DNA of 12,107 nucleotides from a bacterium. GTDB taxonomy: Bacteria > Patescibacteriota > Microgenomatia > Levybacterales > UBA12049. Every line of letters starts with the position of its first letter. The stretch's first letter is position 1. Positions 1 through 5,688 of this stretch are shown here, in pieces. Location: the NCBI GenBank assembly GCA_021820025.1, contig JAKAEF010000017.1, forward strand, positions 1 to 12,107, written 5' to 3'. The translations under genes were made by a program, and so were the position numbers. Below the pieces are notes generated by a model. That model was given only the letters and a program-made list of their open reading frames with translations. It was not told the DNA's origin and did no database searches.

Positions 1-151
1 CATTTTGTAAAAATGTGTTTATAGGCAAAGTTATAGGATTTATACCTTGAGCCATATAACGAAGCAAAAGTGCTCGTGCAAAAAGGCTAGCTCCAAATTG
101 GACCTGTTCTTCAGTTACAAATTCTGGTCGATTTTCGCCACGTTCTGCCAT
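1..151 (-). CDS. Hypothetical protein, N-terminal part only (runs off left edge)
   Basis: The first 50 codons of a minus-strand gene lie here, starting at the ATG at 151-149 and open to the window edge. The N-terminus reads MAERGENRPEFVTEE, followed by a helix-like stretch rich in Ala and Leu and then PITLPINTF. I do not recognise the family. The main support is the promoter directly upstream: TTGACT, a 17-bp spacer and TAAAAT ending 6 nt before the ATG, so the mRNA should begin at or next to the start codon. No Shine-Dalgarno sequence is present. The next gene upstream (ending at 277) lies on the same strand about 125 bp away. Confidence 0.6.
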   Translation of the reverse strand, partial: MAERGENRPEFVTEEQVQFGASLFARALLLRYMAQGINPITLPINTFLQN

Positions 152-157
152 ACAAAT

Positions 158-186
158 ATTTTACTAAAATTAAACCTTAAAGTCAA
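158..186 (-). promoter_or_regulatory. Sigma-70-type promoter for the left-edge gene
   Basis: On the minus strand, TTGACT (186-181) and TAAAAT (163-158) are separated by exactly 17 bp. The -10 ends 6 nt before the ATG at 151, which predicts a leaderless transcript. The surrounding gap (152-276) is very AT-rich, and I see no hairpin or other gene in it. Confidence 0.7.
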
Positions 187-276
187 TATTATAGGATATA
201 TTTATGGTTTATCTTTTATTAGAGTAATTGATAAATGTAAAAATAAAATAAGTATTTATTAAGAAGAAAATAGAAA

Positions 277-738
277 CTAAATGGAGCTCTCTGGACCATG
301 CTTCCCTCTATATAATTCTTCAGCAAAATGTACTGCACTTCTTGCCTCAGAAATTGCTTCAAATTCTTCTCCCATTGTTTCTTGTCTTAAAGATGCTTCA
401 TGAGCACGAGTTTGTAACAATTTATCTAAAGGAATTCTTCTTGTAGATCTATCTTCTTCCAGATTGAGTAAATGAAAACTTGCCTCATCTCTATTAAACC
501 CAATTTCTAATCCTTCTAAAGCTGCAATAACCATTTGTAGTTGAGGAAATCTATCTTCTGCAACTTCAAAAATGGTAAACATCTGGGGACTTCTTACAAC
601 AGACATTCCTTCACCATCAAAAACTGCAGACGGAACATTTGGAAGTTGTCTTTGAGTAGGTGAAAACCCAAATTGTGTAACTAGCTGTCTTGTACCCTCT
701 GCTGGTAAACCAATCGGAGTTTGAATTGCTAACTGCAT
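277..738 (-). CDS. Hypothetical protein, 153 aa
   Basis: I do not recognise this protein. It has no signal peptide or membrane segment and is probably soluble. The central part (about residues 53-100) alternates hydrophobic and acidic stretches (FTIFEVAEDRFPQLQMVIAALEG, quoted here only as its landmarks FTIFEV and MVIAALEG). The C-terminal third is charged and probably helical, with many Glu and Arg and a short GKHGPESSI tail. The ATG at 738 is preceded by an excellent promoter and no ribosome-binding site, so it should be transcribed alone as a leaderless mRNA although it lies just downstream of the dcd/tmk operon. No neighbour gives a clear functional link. Confidence 0.75.
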   Translation of the reverse strand: MQLAIQTPIGLPAEGTRQLVTQFGFSPTQRQLPNVPSAVFDGEGMSVVRSPQMFTIFEVAEDRFPQLQMVIAALEGLEIGFNRDEASFHLLNLEEDRSTRRIPLDKLLQTRAHEASLRQETMGEEFEAISEARSAVHFAEELYRGKHGPESSI

Positions 739-745
739 GATGGGA

Positions 746-774
746 ATTATAGGACTATTTTAAATACTAGTCAA
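746..774 (-). promoter_or_regulatory. Consensus sigma-70-type promoter for the 153-aa protein
   Basis: TTGACT (774-769) and a perfect TATAAT (751-746) are separated by 17 bp on the minus strand. The -10 ends 7 nt before the ATG at 738. The promoter occupies the whole 39-bp gap after the preceding gene's stop at 778, leaving no room for an intrinsic terminator, so read-through from the upstream operon is possible. Confidence 0.8.
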
Positions 775-777
775 GAA

Positions 778-1314
778 TTAGACTTGTTTTTCTTTTTTCT
801 TACCGGTACTGACTCTACCGCCCTGCCATTGACCTCTATACTTCGAACCTGTACCTTTTATTTCATGAAAAATAACATGAGCAAATCGTGCACCTAATTC
901 TATTTCTACAGTAATTGGTCCTTCATTTTTTAATCCAAACGTTAATTCTCCACTGTATCCAGGTTGAATAGGACCTGTTCGTAAAAATAATCCACTTCTA
1001 AAAGTTGTTGTTCTTGGCAAAATAACAGCAGATAAATCTATAGGCAAATTAATTTTTTCCATTGTTTTTACCAAGAAAAAATCACCTGGTTTTATTTTGA
1101 CACTTTTATCTTTTCCGTGTTGTTTAAAAAGAGTAATTTCCGGTGTTTGTCTGTGGGTCTCTCCTAAAAATGCATCACCAGAAATGGTATATACTTCTCC
1201 AAGCCGCAAATCAAAACCTGCTCCTTCGGGATTGGTTAATTCGCGCTCTGCTAAATTCTCGACAAGTTTTTTAGATTTAACTAATTGCAGTAATTTTTTA
1301 GGACTTAAAATCAT
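778..1314 (-). CDS. dCTP deaminase/dUTPase superfamily protein lacking the deaminase glutamate
   Basis: This 178-aa protein starts MILSPKKL and keeps the trimeric dUTPase-like fold signals: PGDFFLVKT (76-84), PRTTTFRSGLF (100-110) in place of the Dcd GRSSxxRLG motif, PGYSGELTFGLKN (118-130), and a C-terminal SKYRGQWQGG (157-166) resembling the Dcd lid YxGQxGP. Aligned to Dcd, the catalytic Glu of TLEI is replaced by Gly127, and the Asp of IDPG by Gln117. By family knowledge it should therefore not deaminate dCTP; it may be a dUTPase-like nucleotide hydrolase or have another role. It follows tmk by 49 bp on the same strand and has no convincing promoter of its own, so it is probably the last gene of the dcd-tmk operon. 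The Lys-rich tail (GKKKEKQV) is unusual. Confidence 0.85.
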   Translation of the reverse strand: MILSPKKLLQLVKSKKLVENLAERELTNPEGAGFDLRLGEVYTISGDAFLGETHRQTPEITLFKQHGKDKSVKIKPGDFFLVKTMEKINLPIDLSAVILPRTTTFRSGLFLRTGPIQPGYSGELTFGLKNEGPITVEIELGARFAHVIFHEIKGTGSKYRGQWQGGRVSTGKKKEKQV

Positions 1315-1359
1315 AAGAGAATGTTGTGTTTAAATATTACTGTAATATATCAGATACGT

Positions 1360-1380
1360 AATACTAAATACTAGATACTA
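1360..1380. repeat. Three tandem 7-bp units at the tmk 3' end
   Basis: AATACTA (1360-1366), AATACTA (1367-1373) and GATACTA (1374-1380) are adjacent copies. They span the last codons and TAG stop of tmk on the minus strand. Because the unit is 7 bp, gain or loss of a copy would change the Tmk C-terminus. Confidence 0.75.
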
Positions 1381-2023
1381 CTTCTGTAAATACTTCCTCA
1401 ACATTTTGTACTCCATTAATAATTTTGAGTATTTCTGGAAATTTATTTGCTAACCACTCGTATTCTTTTTGAACACGTGATAGAATTTCTGCTTTTTCAT
1501 ACAGCGTTTGCCCTTCTCCTCTTTTTTCTACTCGATCAATTGCCGTTGTGTACGGAACATCGATAACAAACGTTTTATCTGGAATTAAATATCCGCCATA
1601 TAATGCTAAAACATTATGTGCCACCAACAAACGTTCTTTTTCATTATCTTTTAGATTTAAGTCAGAAATTCCATAGGCAACCGCAGACCACAAAGACCTG
1701 TCAGAAATAACTATTGTCCCTTTTTTAAGTGCAGGAATTACTTCTGTTTCCAGATGAACAGAACGGTCTGCTGCAAATAAATGCTGCAGTGCCATAGAAG
1801 GCATAGCAATTTCTTTATAAATTACTTTGTGAATTAATTCCCCAACAACATTGTGTGTTGGTTCTTTAGTTATTAACACTTCTTTTCCCTGTTTTCTAAA
1901 ATATTCTGCCAATTTCTGCACTTGCGTTGTTTTTCCACTCCCATCAATTCCTTCAAAGGCATAATATTTTCCAGGAAAGTTGTTGGTGACTAGTTGAAGA
2001 TCAAATTGAATATGATATTGCAT
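1364..2023 (-). CDS. tmk: Thymidylate kinase (dTMP kinase)
   Basis: Tmk phosphorylates dTMP to dTDP with ATP in the cytoplasm, the committed kinase step of dTTP supply. The 219-aa protein has the P-loop GIDGSGKTT (25-33) after the FEG strand, the KEPT motif (54-57), LFAADRSVH (83-91), the DR motif followed by SLWSAVAYG (109-119), and a lid-like RVEKRGEGQTLYEK (165-178) that leads into the usual helix. An N-terminal extension of about 17 residues precedes the typical PGKYYAFEG start. The ATG at 2023 overlaps the TAA of the upstream dcd by one base (TAATG), which suggests translational coupling and supports keeping this start; an internal start would leave no ATG near the P-loop. It sits between two dCTP deaminase-family genes, which fits a dTTP-supply operon. 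Confidence 0.95.
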   Translation of the reverse strand: MQYHIQFDLQLVTNNFPGKYYAFEGIDGSGKTTQVQKLAEYFRKQGKEVLITKEPTHNVVGELIHKVIYKEIAMPSMALQHLFAADRSVHLETEVIPALKKGTIVISDRSLWSAVAYGISDLNLKDNEKERLLVAHNVLALYGGYLIPDKTFVIDVPYTTAIDRVEKRGEGQTLYEKAEILSRVQKEYEWLANKFPEILKIINGVQNVEEVFTEVVSSI

Positions 2024-2592
2024 TACTTTTCTTCGTGGATTCGGCTTTCTTCCGGACCTTTTTGTCCAACATATTTTGCACTCTTTTTCTTGTAGTATGG
2101 AACTTCTGCAGGAGAAGATAATTGTTCAAAAGAAATTGAGCAAATTCTCATACCAGGATATAATGCAACCGGCATTTTTCCCATATTTGCAATTTCTAGC
2201 GTAATATTACCGCGAAACCCACACTCAATATGTGCAGCAGTTGAGTGAATAACAATTCCCAGTCTTCCAATACTACTTCGTCCTTCTAATCTTCCGGTTA
2301 AATCATCGGGAACTTCTACATATTCCTCAGTTGTTGCTAAAACAAAATCTCCCGGTTGAATAATAAATGGTTCATCGTCTTTAACTATAATTGTTGTAGT
2401 TACATCTTCACCAATATTTTTTTTGTATGGATCAATGTATGGATATTTACTGTGAGCAAAAACTCTAAAAGCATGTCCTAACTTGAGATCTATAGAACAG
2501 CTACCAATTTGTTCTTTATAATCTGGCTTTGGTTTTATTTTTATGTAACCAGACTCTAACGCTTTTTTTAAATCTTTATCCGAGAGAACCAT
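2023..2592 (-). CDS. dcd: dCTP deaminase, probably bifunctional dCTP deaminase/dUTPase
   Basis: Dcd deaminates dCTP to dUTP; bifunctional members release dUMP directly, feeding thymidylate synthesis. The 189-aa protein starts MVLSDKDL like known Dcds and has YPYIDP (50-55), PGDFVLATTEE (80-90), GRSSIGRLG (104-112), HSTAAHIECGF (116-126), the catalytic Glu133 in NITLEI, YPGMRI (145-150) and the lid KYVGQKGPEESR (173-184). The YVGQKGP form resembles the bifunctional actinobacterial type more than the E. coli type. The usual IDPGF is IECGF here, an oddity. I choose ATG 2592 over the in-frame TTG at 2598 because a -10 box ends 7 nt before it. It is the first gene of the dcd-tmk operon and diverges from the dockerin gene at 2679. 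Confidence 0.93.
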   Translation of the reverse strand: MVLSDKDLKKALESGYIKIKPKPDYKEQIGSCSIDLKLGHAFRVFAHSKYPYIDPYKKNIGEDVTTTIIVKDDEPFIIQPGDFVLATTEEYVEVPDDLTGRLEGRSSIGRLGIVIHSTAAHIECGFRGNITLEIANMGKMPVALYPGMRICSISFEQLSSPAEVPYYKKKSAKYVGQKGPEESRIHEEK

Positions 2593-2599
2593 ATGCAAA

Positions 2600-2628
2600 A
2601 GTGTAGCATGGAATATAAATTTTTAAAA
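2600..2628 (-). promoter_or_regulatory. Extended -10 promoter for dcd-tmk operon
   Basis: On the minus strand, TACACT (2605-2600) is preceded by TGC, giving an extended -10 (TGn). A weak TTTTAA -35 lies 17 bp upstream (2628-2623). The -10 ends 7 nt before ATG 2592, predicting a leaderless dcd mRNA. The promoter is back-to-back with that of the gene at 2679. Confidence 0.6.
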
Positions 2629-2636
2629 GAGGAAAA

Positions 2637-2665
2637 TTGACAATCCTATTTGCTTACTTTATTGT
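2637..2665 (+). promoter_or_regulatory. Promoter for the first dockerin gene
   Basis: A perfect TTGACA (2637-2642) is followed after 17 bp by TATTGT (2660-2665), a moderate -10. Transcription would begin around 2671-2673, leaving only about 6-8 nt before ATG 2679. The exact -10 is the least certain of the set. Confidence 0.5.
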
Positions 2666-2678
2666 TAATGGATAAGAT

Positions 2679-4418
2679 ATGAATCCATTCATTAATCTAG
2701 TAAAATCTCATATTTCATTATATAAAAGAATTTATTCTATAGTTTTTGTTATTATCCTTTTTGCAGGTTTTGAAAGCCTAACTATTTTATACACAGATTT
2801 ATTTTCTACTAACAAAAAAATCTCTGCATATGCAGCTTCTGCTTCTTGTACAGATAAAGCTAGTTCGTATAAATGTGATTGTACTCTTAATCAAGATAGC
2901 CCAAGTAGTAAAAATGGCAACGGGAAAAGCATGGCGGAAGGCGCAGTAATAAATGATCAAAATGGTAATTATTATTACTGTGATGCAAATGCCAATCTTG
3001 TAACTAATAAAACTACCTATGGCTCTCTTCTATGTGATCAATCACTTGGAGACAATTATCATAATCCGTGTATTAAAGTTTCTAATTTATACTGTTCATG
3101 TGATTCAGGATCTTATAATAAGCCGGGAGGATCTTTTGGATGTTGGACCATAGCAAATCATGGTTCAAATCCGGATTTTAGAAGAACCTGTGGAGGTAAT
3201 CAAGTTTGTAATACAAAACAAACTTCTTCAAGTCCAAACGGTTGGCCATGTGGTGTTTTACCACCAACACCTACATCTGCCCCTTCTCAAGGAGATAGTT
3301 GTGGATTAAATGGAGATATTGGAAAAGGAGCAACATGTCAGGATTCTTGCACATCTGGATCTACGCCTACCTCAAGCAGTAATAATAATTGCGGCCAGTA
3401 TTATTTTGGAGATGGAGGATATCAAAGACAATATCAATGTTGTATTCCCTCAAAATCAAGCGGTGCTCCAACTTCTTCGTGTGGACTAGGAAATAATAAT
3501 GGATCTAATAATGGAACCTGCGGATCTGATAATAAAGTCTATTATTGTTACCAATATGAGTGGCATCTAAAACAAGATTGCTCTACAACTGGACAAACTT
3601 GTCATGTAAATGCTCAGGGAATTGCAGACACATGTGAAGGAGGAAGCTCTAGTAGCGACAATCCAACAAGCACTCCTATACCAACCGAAACTTCAACTCC
3701 AACAAATACTCCCACACCATCTGATACTCCAACGGCAACCATAATTCCCCCTTCTAATACACCCACAGGTCCTATTAAAACAACGGCTAGTATACTTGTT
3801 CATGTAGAAGGTATTGATGCTGCAAATATTCCAAATATTATTCCTGCACCTGGCAAACATGGACAAGAAGGATGGCCATTTACTATTTATATTTACCAAG
3901 AGAAACAAAGTCTTTCATCTACTCCTTATCAAACCTATACTGACACACTGCAAGAGATTACCGACCCAACAAATCCATTTTATGGTATGTTTCAAAATAC
4001 AGCATTTAAGCTCTATGATACATATAAAGGTCTTCCCTCTGGAACATATAAATTTGTTATAAGAACGCCAGTTGGTTCTTTACGAAAACAAATTGGCACT
4101 GGCACGTTTACTATAACAGCTTGGACAAGTAACAAACTTATTTCTGCTGATCCACAAAATATAAAGCAGATTCCAACACTTATTATGGGAGATTTTAACG
4201 GAGATAATACAATTAATGCCGTTGATCTCAATATTTTAATAGATTGTTATGGTGATAAAGCTACACAACCAACTTGTAGTGCAGACAAGCATAATATAAT
4301 TCAATCCTTCCCTTCGTTATATGAAGACTTTTTACCAGGCGATGTAAATGACAATGGAAAGGTAGATGGTATTGATTACACTACGCTTCTTACCAATTTT
4401 AATACTTTTGGCAATTAG
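2679..4418 (+). CDS. Secreted Cys-rich protein with C-terminal dockerin
   Basis: This 579-aa protein is predicted to be exported and displayed outside the cell. A hydrophobic segment (about 18-38) after a basic N-terminus acts as signal or anchor; AYA-A near 50-53 could be a signal-peptidase site. Residues 57-319 hold 24 cysteines in spaced pairs, including the block CGSDNKVYYC...CSTTGQTCHV (281-310), suggesting many disulfides. A Thr/Pro/Ser linker (about 322-367) leads to a beta-rich module (about 369-495, landmarks VHVEGID and APGKHGQEGWPFTIY) and then a dockerin (504-577). The dockerin has two Ca-binding loops: D505/N507/D509/N513/D516 and D555/N557/N559/D563/D566. Cys523 and Cys533 sit between the loops. 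It is the first of three dockerin genes and probably binds the cohesin encoded at 6889-7557. The function of the Cys-rich part is unknown. Confidence 0.88.
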   Translation: MNPFINLVKSHISLYKRIYSIVFVIILFAGFESLTILYTDLFSTNKKISAYAASASCTDKASSYKCDCTLNQDSPSSKNGNGKSMAEGAVINDQNGNYYYCDANANLVTNKTTYGSLLCDQSLGDNYHNPCIKVSNLYCSCDSGSYNKPGGSFGCWTIANHGSNPDFRRTCGGNQVCNTKQTSSSPNGWPCGVLPPTPTSAPSQGDSCGLNGDIGKGATCQDSCTSGSTPTSSSNNNCGQYYFGDGGYQRQYQCCIPSKSSGAPTSSCGLGNNNGSNNGTCGSDNKVYYCYQYEWHLKQDCSTTGQTCHVNAQGIADTCEGGSSSSDNPTSTPIPTETSTPTNTPTPSDTPTATIIPPSNTPTGPIKTTASILVHVEGIDAANIPNIIPAPGKHGQEGWPFTIYIYQEKQSLSSTPYQTYTDTLQEITDPTNPFYGMFQNTAFKLYDTYKGLPSGTYKFVIRTPVGSLRKQIGTGTFTITAWTSNKLISADPQNIKQIPTLIMGDFNGDNTINAVDLNILIDCYGDKATQPTCSADKHNIIQSFPSLYEDFLPGDVNDNGKVDGIDYTTLLTNFNTFGN

Positions 4419-4424
4419 CTTTTA

Positions 4425-4453
4425 TTGACAGGAATTTTAATATTAATTATGCT
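4425..4453 (+). promoter_or_regulatory. Promoter for the second dockerin gene
   Basis: TTGACA (4425-4430) and TATGCT (4448-4453) are separated by 17 bp. The -10 ends 10 nt before ATG 4464, leaving an untranslated leader of about 3-4 nt at most. The TTG of the -35 box is an in-frame start candidate for the gene, but it is better explained as promoter. The TTTATTGACAG context recurs upstream of the third dockerin gene. Confidence 0.7.
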
Positions 4454-4463
4454 AGAAAAAGCA

Positions 4464-5648
4464 ATGCAAAGTAGGCTTTATTTTTTATTTTTATTTTCAC
4501 TAATTTCCTTATTAACGCTCTTATATTCTCCACAAAAAGTATCTGCAGAGGCATACCCTTGTCAAACATATAGTGGTCAAAACGAATGTATCGATCTTAA
4601 GGTAACATCCGGATGCAATGGAACTTCTCCAACAGTTACCTGGAGTTGGACAAAAAAATTTGGAAATACAAGTTTTAATATTGTTTATTCAAGAAATGGA
4701 AATTGGTATCAATATCATGTTGGAAATGTCACTTCGTGGACAATGGTAAATCCTCCGTTTGGAAAGGATGGAAGCGATGGACAGGACAATGCGCCAATTA
4801 AATCTGGTGAATATATTAGTGGGAAAATTACTGGTGGAGTACCAAAATCAGAAGGAGGAAGCGGCATAACAACAGGGTATACAAATCCAGATGTAGCAAC
4901 AACTGTTAAAAGCTGCATTCCTCCAACTGCAACTTCTGTTCCACCAACCGCAACAATTACACCCTCTCCTACTCCATCTGGACCACCACAGACAACAGCA
5001 GATGTAACCTTTCATGTAGAAGGATTAGACCAGAATAATATTTCAAATATTATCCCTGCTCCTGGCAAACATGGACAAGAAGGCTGGCCATTTACTATTT
5101 TTGTTTATGGTGCTACGCAAAATTTTTCTACCAAACCACTAAAAACCTTTACAGACATCTTAACCGAAAATGTAAGTGACCCGACAAATCCTTTATATGG
5201 CACGTTTCAAAATCAAAATTTTGCAATGACAGGTCTTGCCTCTGGAACATATAAATTTTTAGTAGATACTCCCTTTGGTTCTTTACGAAGACAAATTGGA
5301 ACCGGAACTTTTAGCATAACCGGAGGGAAAAATAACGTATTAGTAACTGTTGACCCCAACAATCCTACTCTTCAAGGAATCCCTTATATGACCATGGGAG
5401 ATATTACACAAGATAATCAGATAGATGTACAAGATTACAGCATTATGCTTGACTGTTATGGATATAACAGCACTTCTTCTGCCTGCTTAGACGATAGCAC
5501 TGCTTTAAGAAAAATGTATCCCTCCCTTCCAAAAGATTTTTTACCCGGAGATCTAAATGATAACAGTAAAGTAGATGGCGTTGATTTTAATACCCTTCTT
5601 CGAGGTCCTTTTGGCCAGATTGGCGCAGGAGGAGTTCAGCTCCCATAA
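4464..5648 (+). CDS. Secreted protein with beta-rich N-module and C-terminal dockerin (copy 1)
   Basis: This 394-aa protein is predicted to be secreted: signal peptide 1-28 with an M-Q-S-R start, a Leu/Phe-rich core and a VSA cleavage site before EAYPC. The mature N-module (29-151) has Cys33, 42, 51 and 151 and beta-like sequence (TVTWSW, FNIVYSRNGNWYQYH, YISGKI), perhaps Ig-like; I do not recognise the family. A Thr/Pro linker (152-177) precedes a beta-module (179-297, APGKHGQEGWPFTI, SLRRQIGTGTFSITGG) and a dockerin (312-380). The loops are D313/T315/D317/D321/D324 and D363/N365/N367/D371/D374, with Cys331 and Cys341 between them. It ends with a Gly-rich tail, RGPFGQIGAGGVQLP. I start it at ATG 4464 rather than the in-frame TTG at 4425, which is the -35 box. 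It is a close paralogue of the next gene. Confidence 0.88.
   Translation: MQSRLYFLFLFSLISLLTLLYSPQKVSAEAYPCQTYSGQNECIDLKVTSGCNGTSPTVTWSWTKKFGNTSFNIVYSRNGNWYQYHVGNVTSWTMVNPPFGKDGSDGQDNAPIKSGEYISGKITGGVPKSEGGSGITTGYTNPDVATTVKSCIPPTATSVPPTATITPSPTPSGPPQTTADVTFHVEGLDQNNISNIIPAPGKHGQEGWPFTIFVYGATQNFSTKPLKTFTDILTENVSDPTNPLYGTFQNQNFAMTGLASGTYKFLVDTPFGSLRRQIGTGTFSITGGKNNVLVTVDPNNPTLQGIPYMTMGDITQDNQIDVQDYSIMLDCYGYNSTSSACLDDSTALRKMYPSLPKDFLPGDLNDNSKVDGVDFNTLLRGPFGQIGAGGVQLP
4920..4980. repeat. Linker direct repeat, copy 1 (pair 6133-6193)
   Basis: These 61 bp encode the PTATSVPPTATITPSPTPSG linker and match 6133-6193 at 60 of 61 positions by my base-by-base reading. Flanking sequence in the two genes is clearly more diverged, which suggests recent duplication or gene conversion of this block. 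Confidence 0.85.
5591..5638. repeat. C-terminal tail direct repeat, copy 1 (pair 6789-6836)
   Basis: These 48 bp encode the TLLRGPFGQIGAGGVQ tail and match 6789-6836 with one difference (47 of 48). The tail is absent from the first dockerin gene. Confidence 0.85.
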
Positions 5649-5653
5649 TTTTA

Positions 5654-5682
5654 TTGACAGAATTATTAGGCTCGTCTATGCT
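5654..5682 (+). promoter_or_regulatory. Promoter for the third dockerin gene
   Basis: TTGACA (5654-5659) and TATGCT (5677-5682) are separated by 17 bp; the -35, -10 and spacing are the same as in the promoter at 4425-4453. The -10 ends 6 nt before ATG 5689, so the mRNA should be leaderless. Confidence 0.75.
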
Positions 5683-5688
5683 AAGGGT

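Noticed and set aside
47..262. Plus-strand open frame of 71 codons at the left edge
   Set aside because: It is antisense to the left-edge gene and crosses that gene's promoter and the AT-rich gap; its sequence is low-complexity and no promoter fits it.
3640..3780. Possible CRISPR or minisatellite in repetitive ACTCCAAC-like DNA
   Set aside because: The repetition is only the coding of a Thr/Pro/Ser linker; there are no regular repeat units or spacers.
4425..4463. TTG start adding 13 residues to the second dockerin protein
   Set aside because: The TTG is the first half of the TTGACA -35 box, and the extension would spoil a normal signal peptide.
5575..5688. 38-residue N-terminal extension of the third dockerin protein
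   Set aside because: It overlaps the preceding gene's conserved tail and the promoter; the signal peptide begins at ATG 5689.
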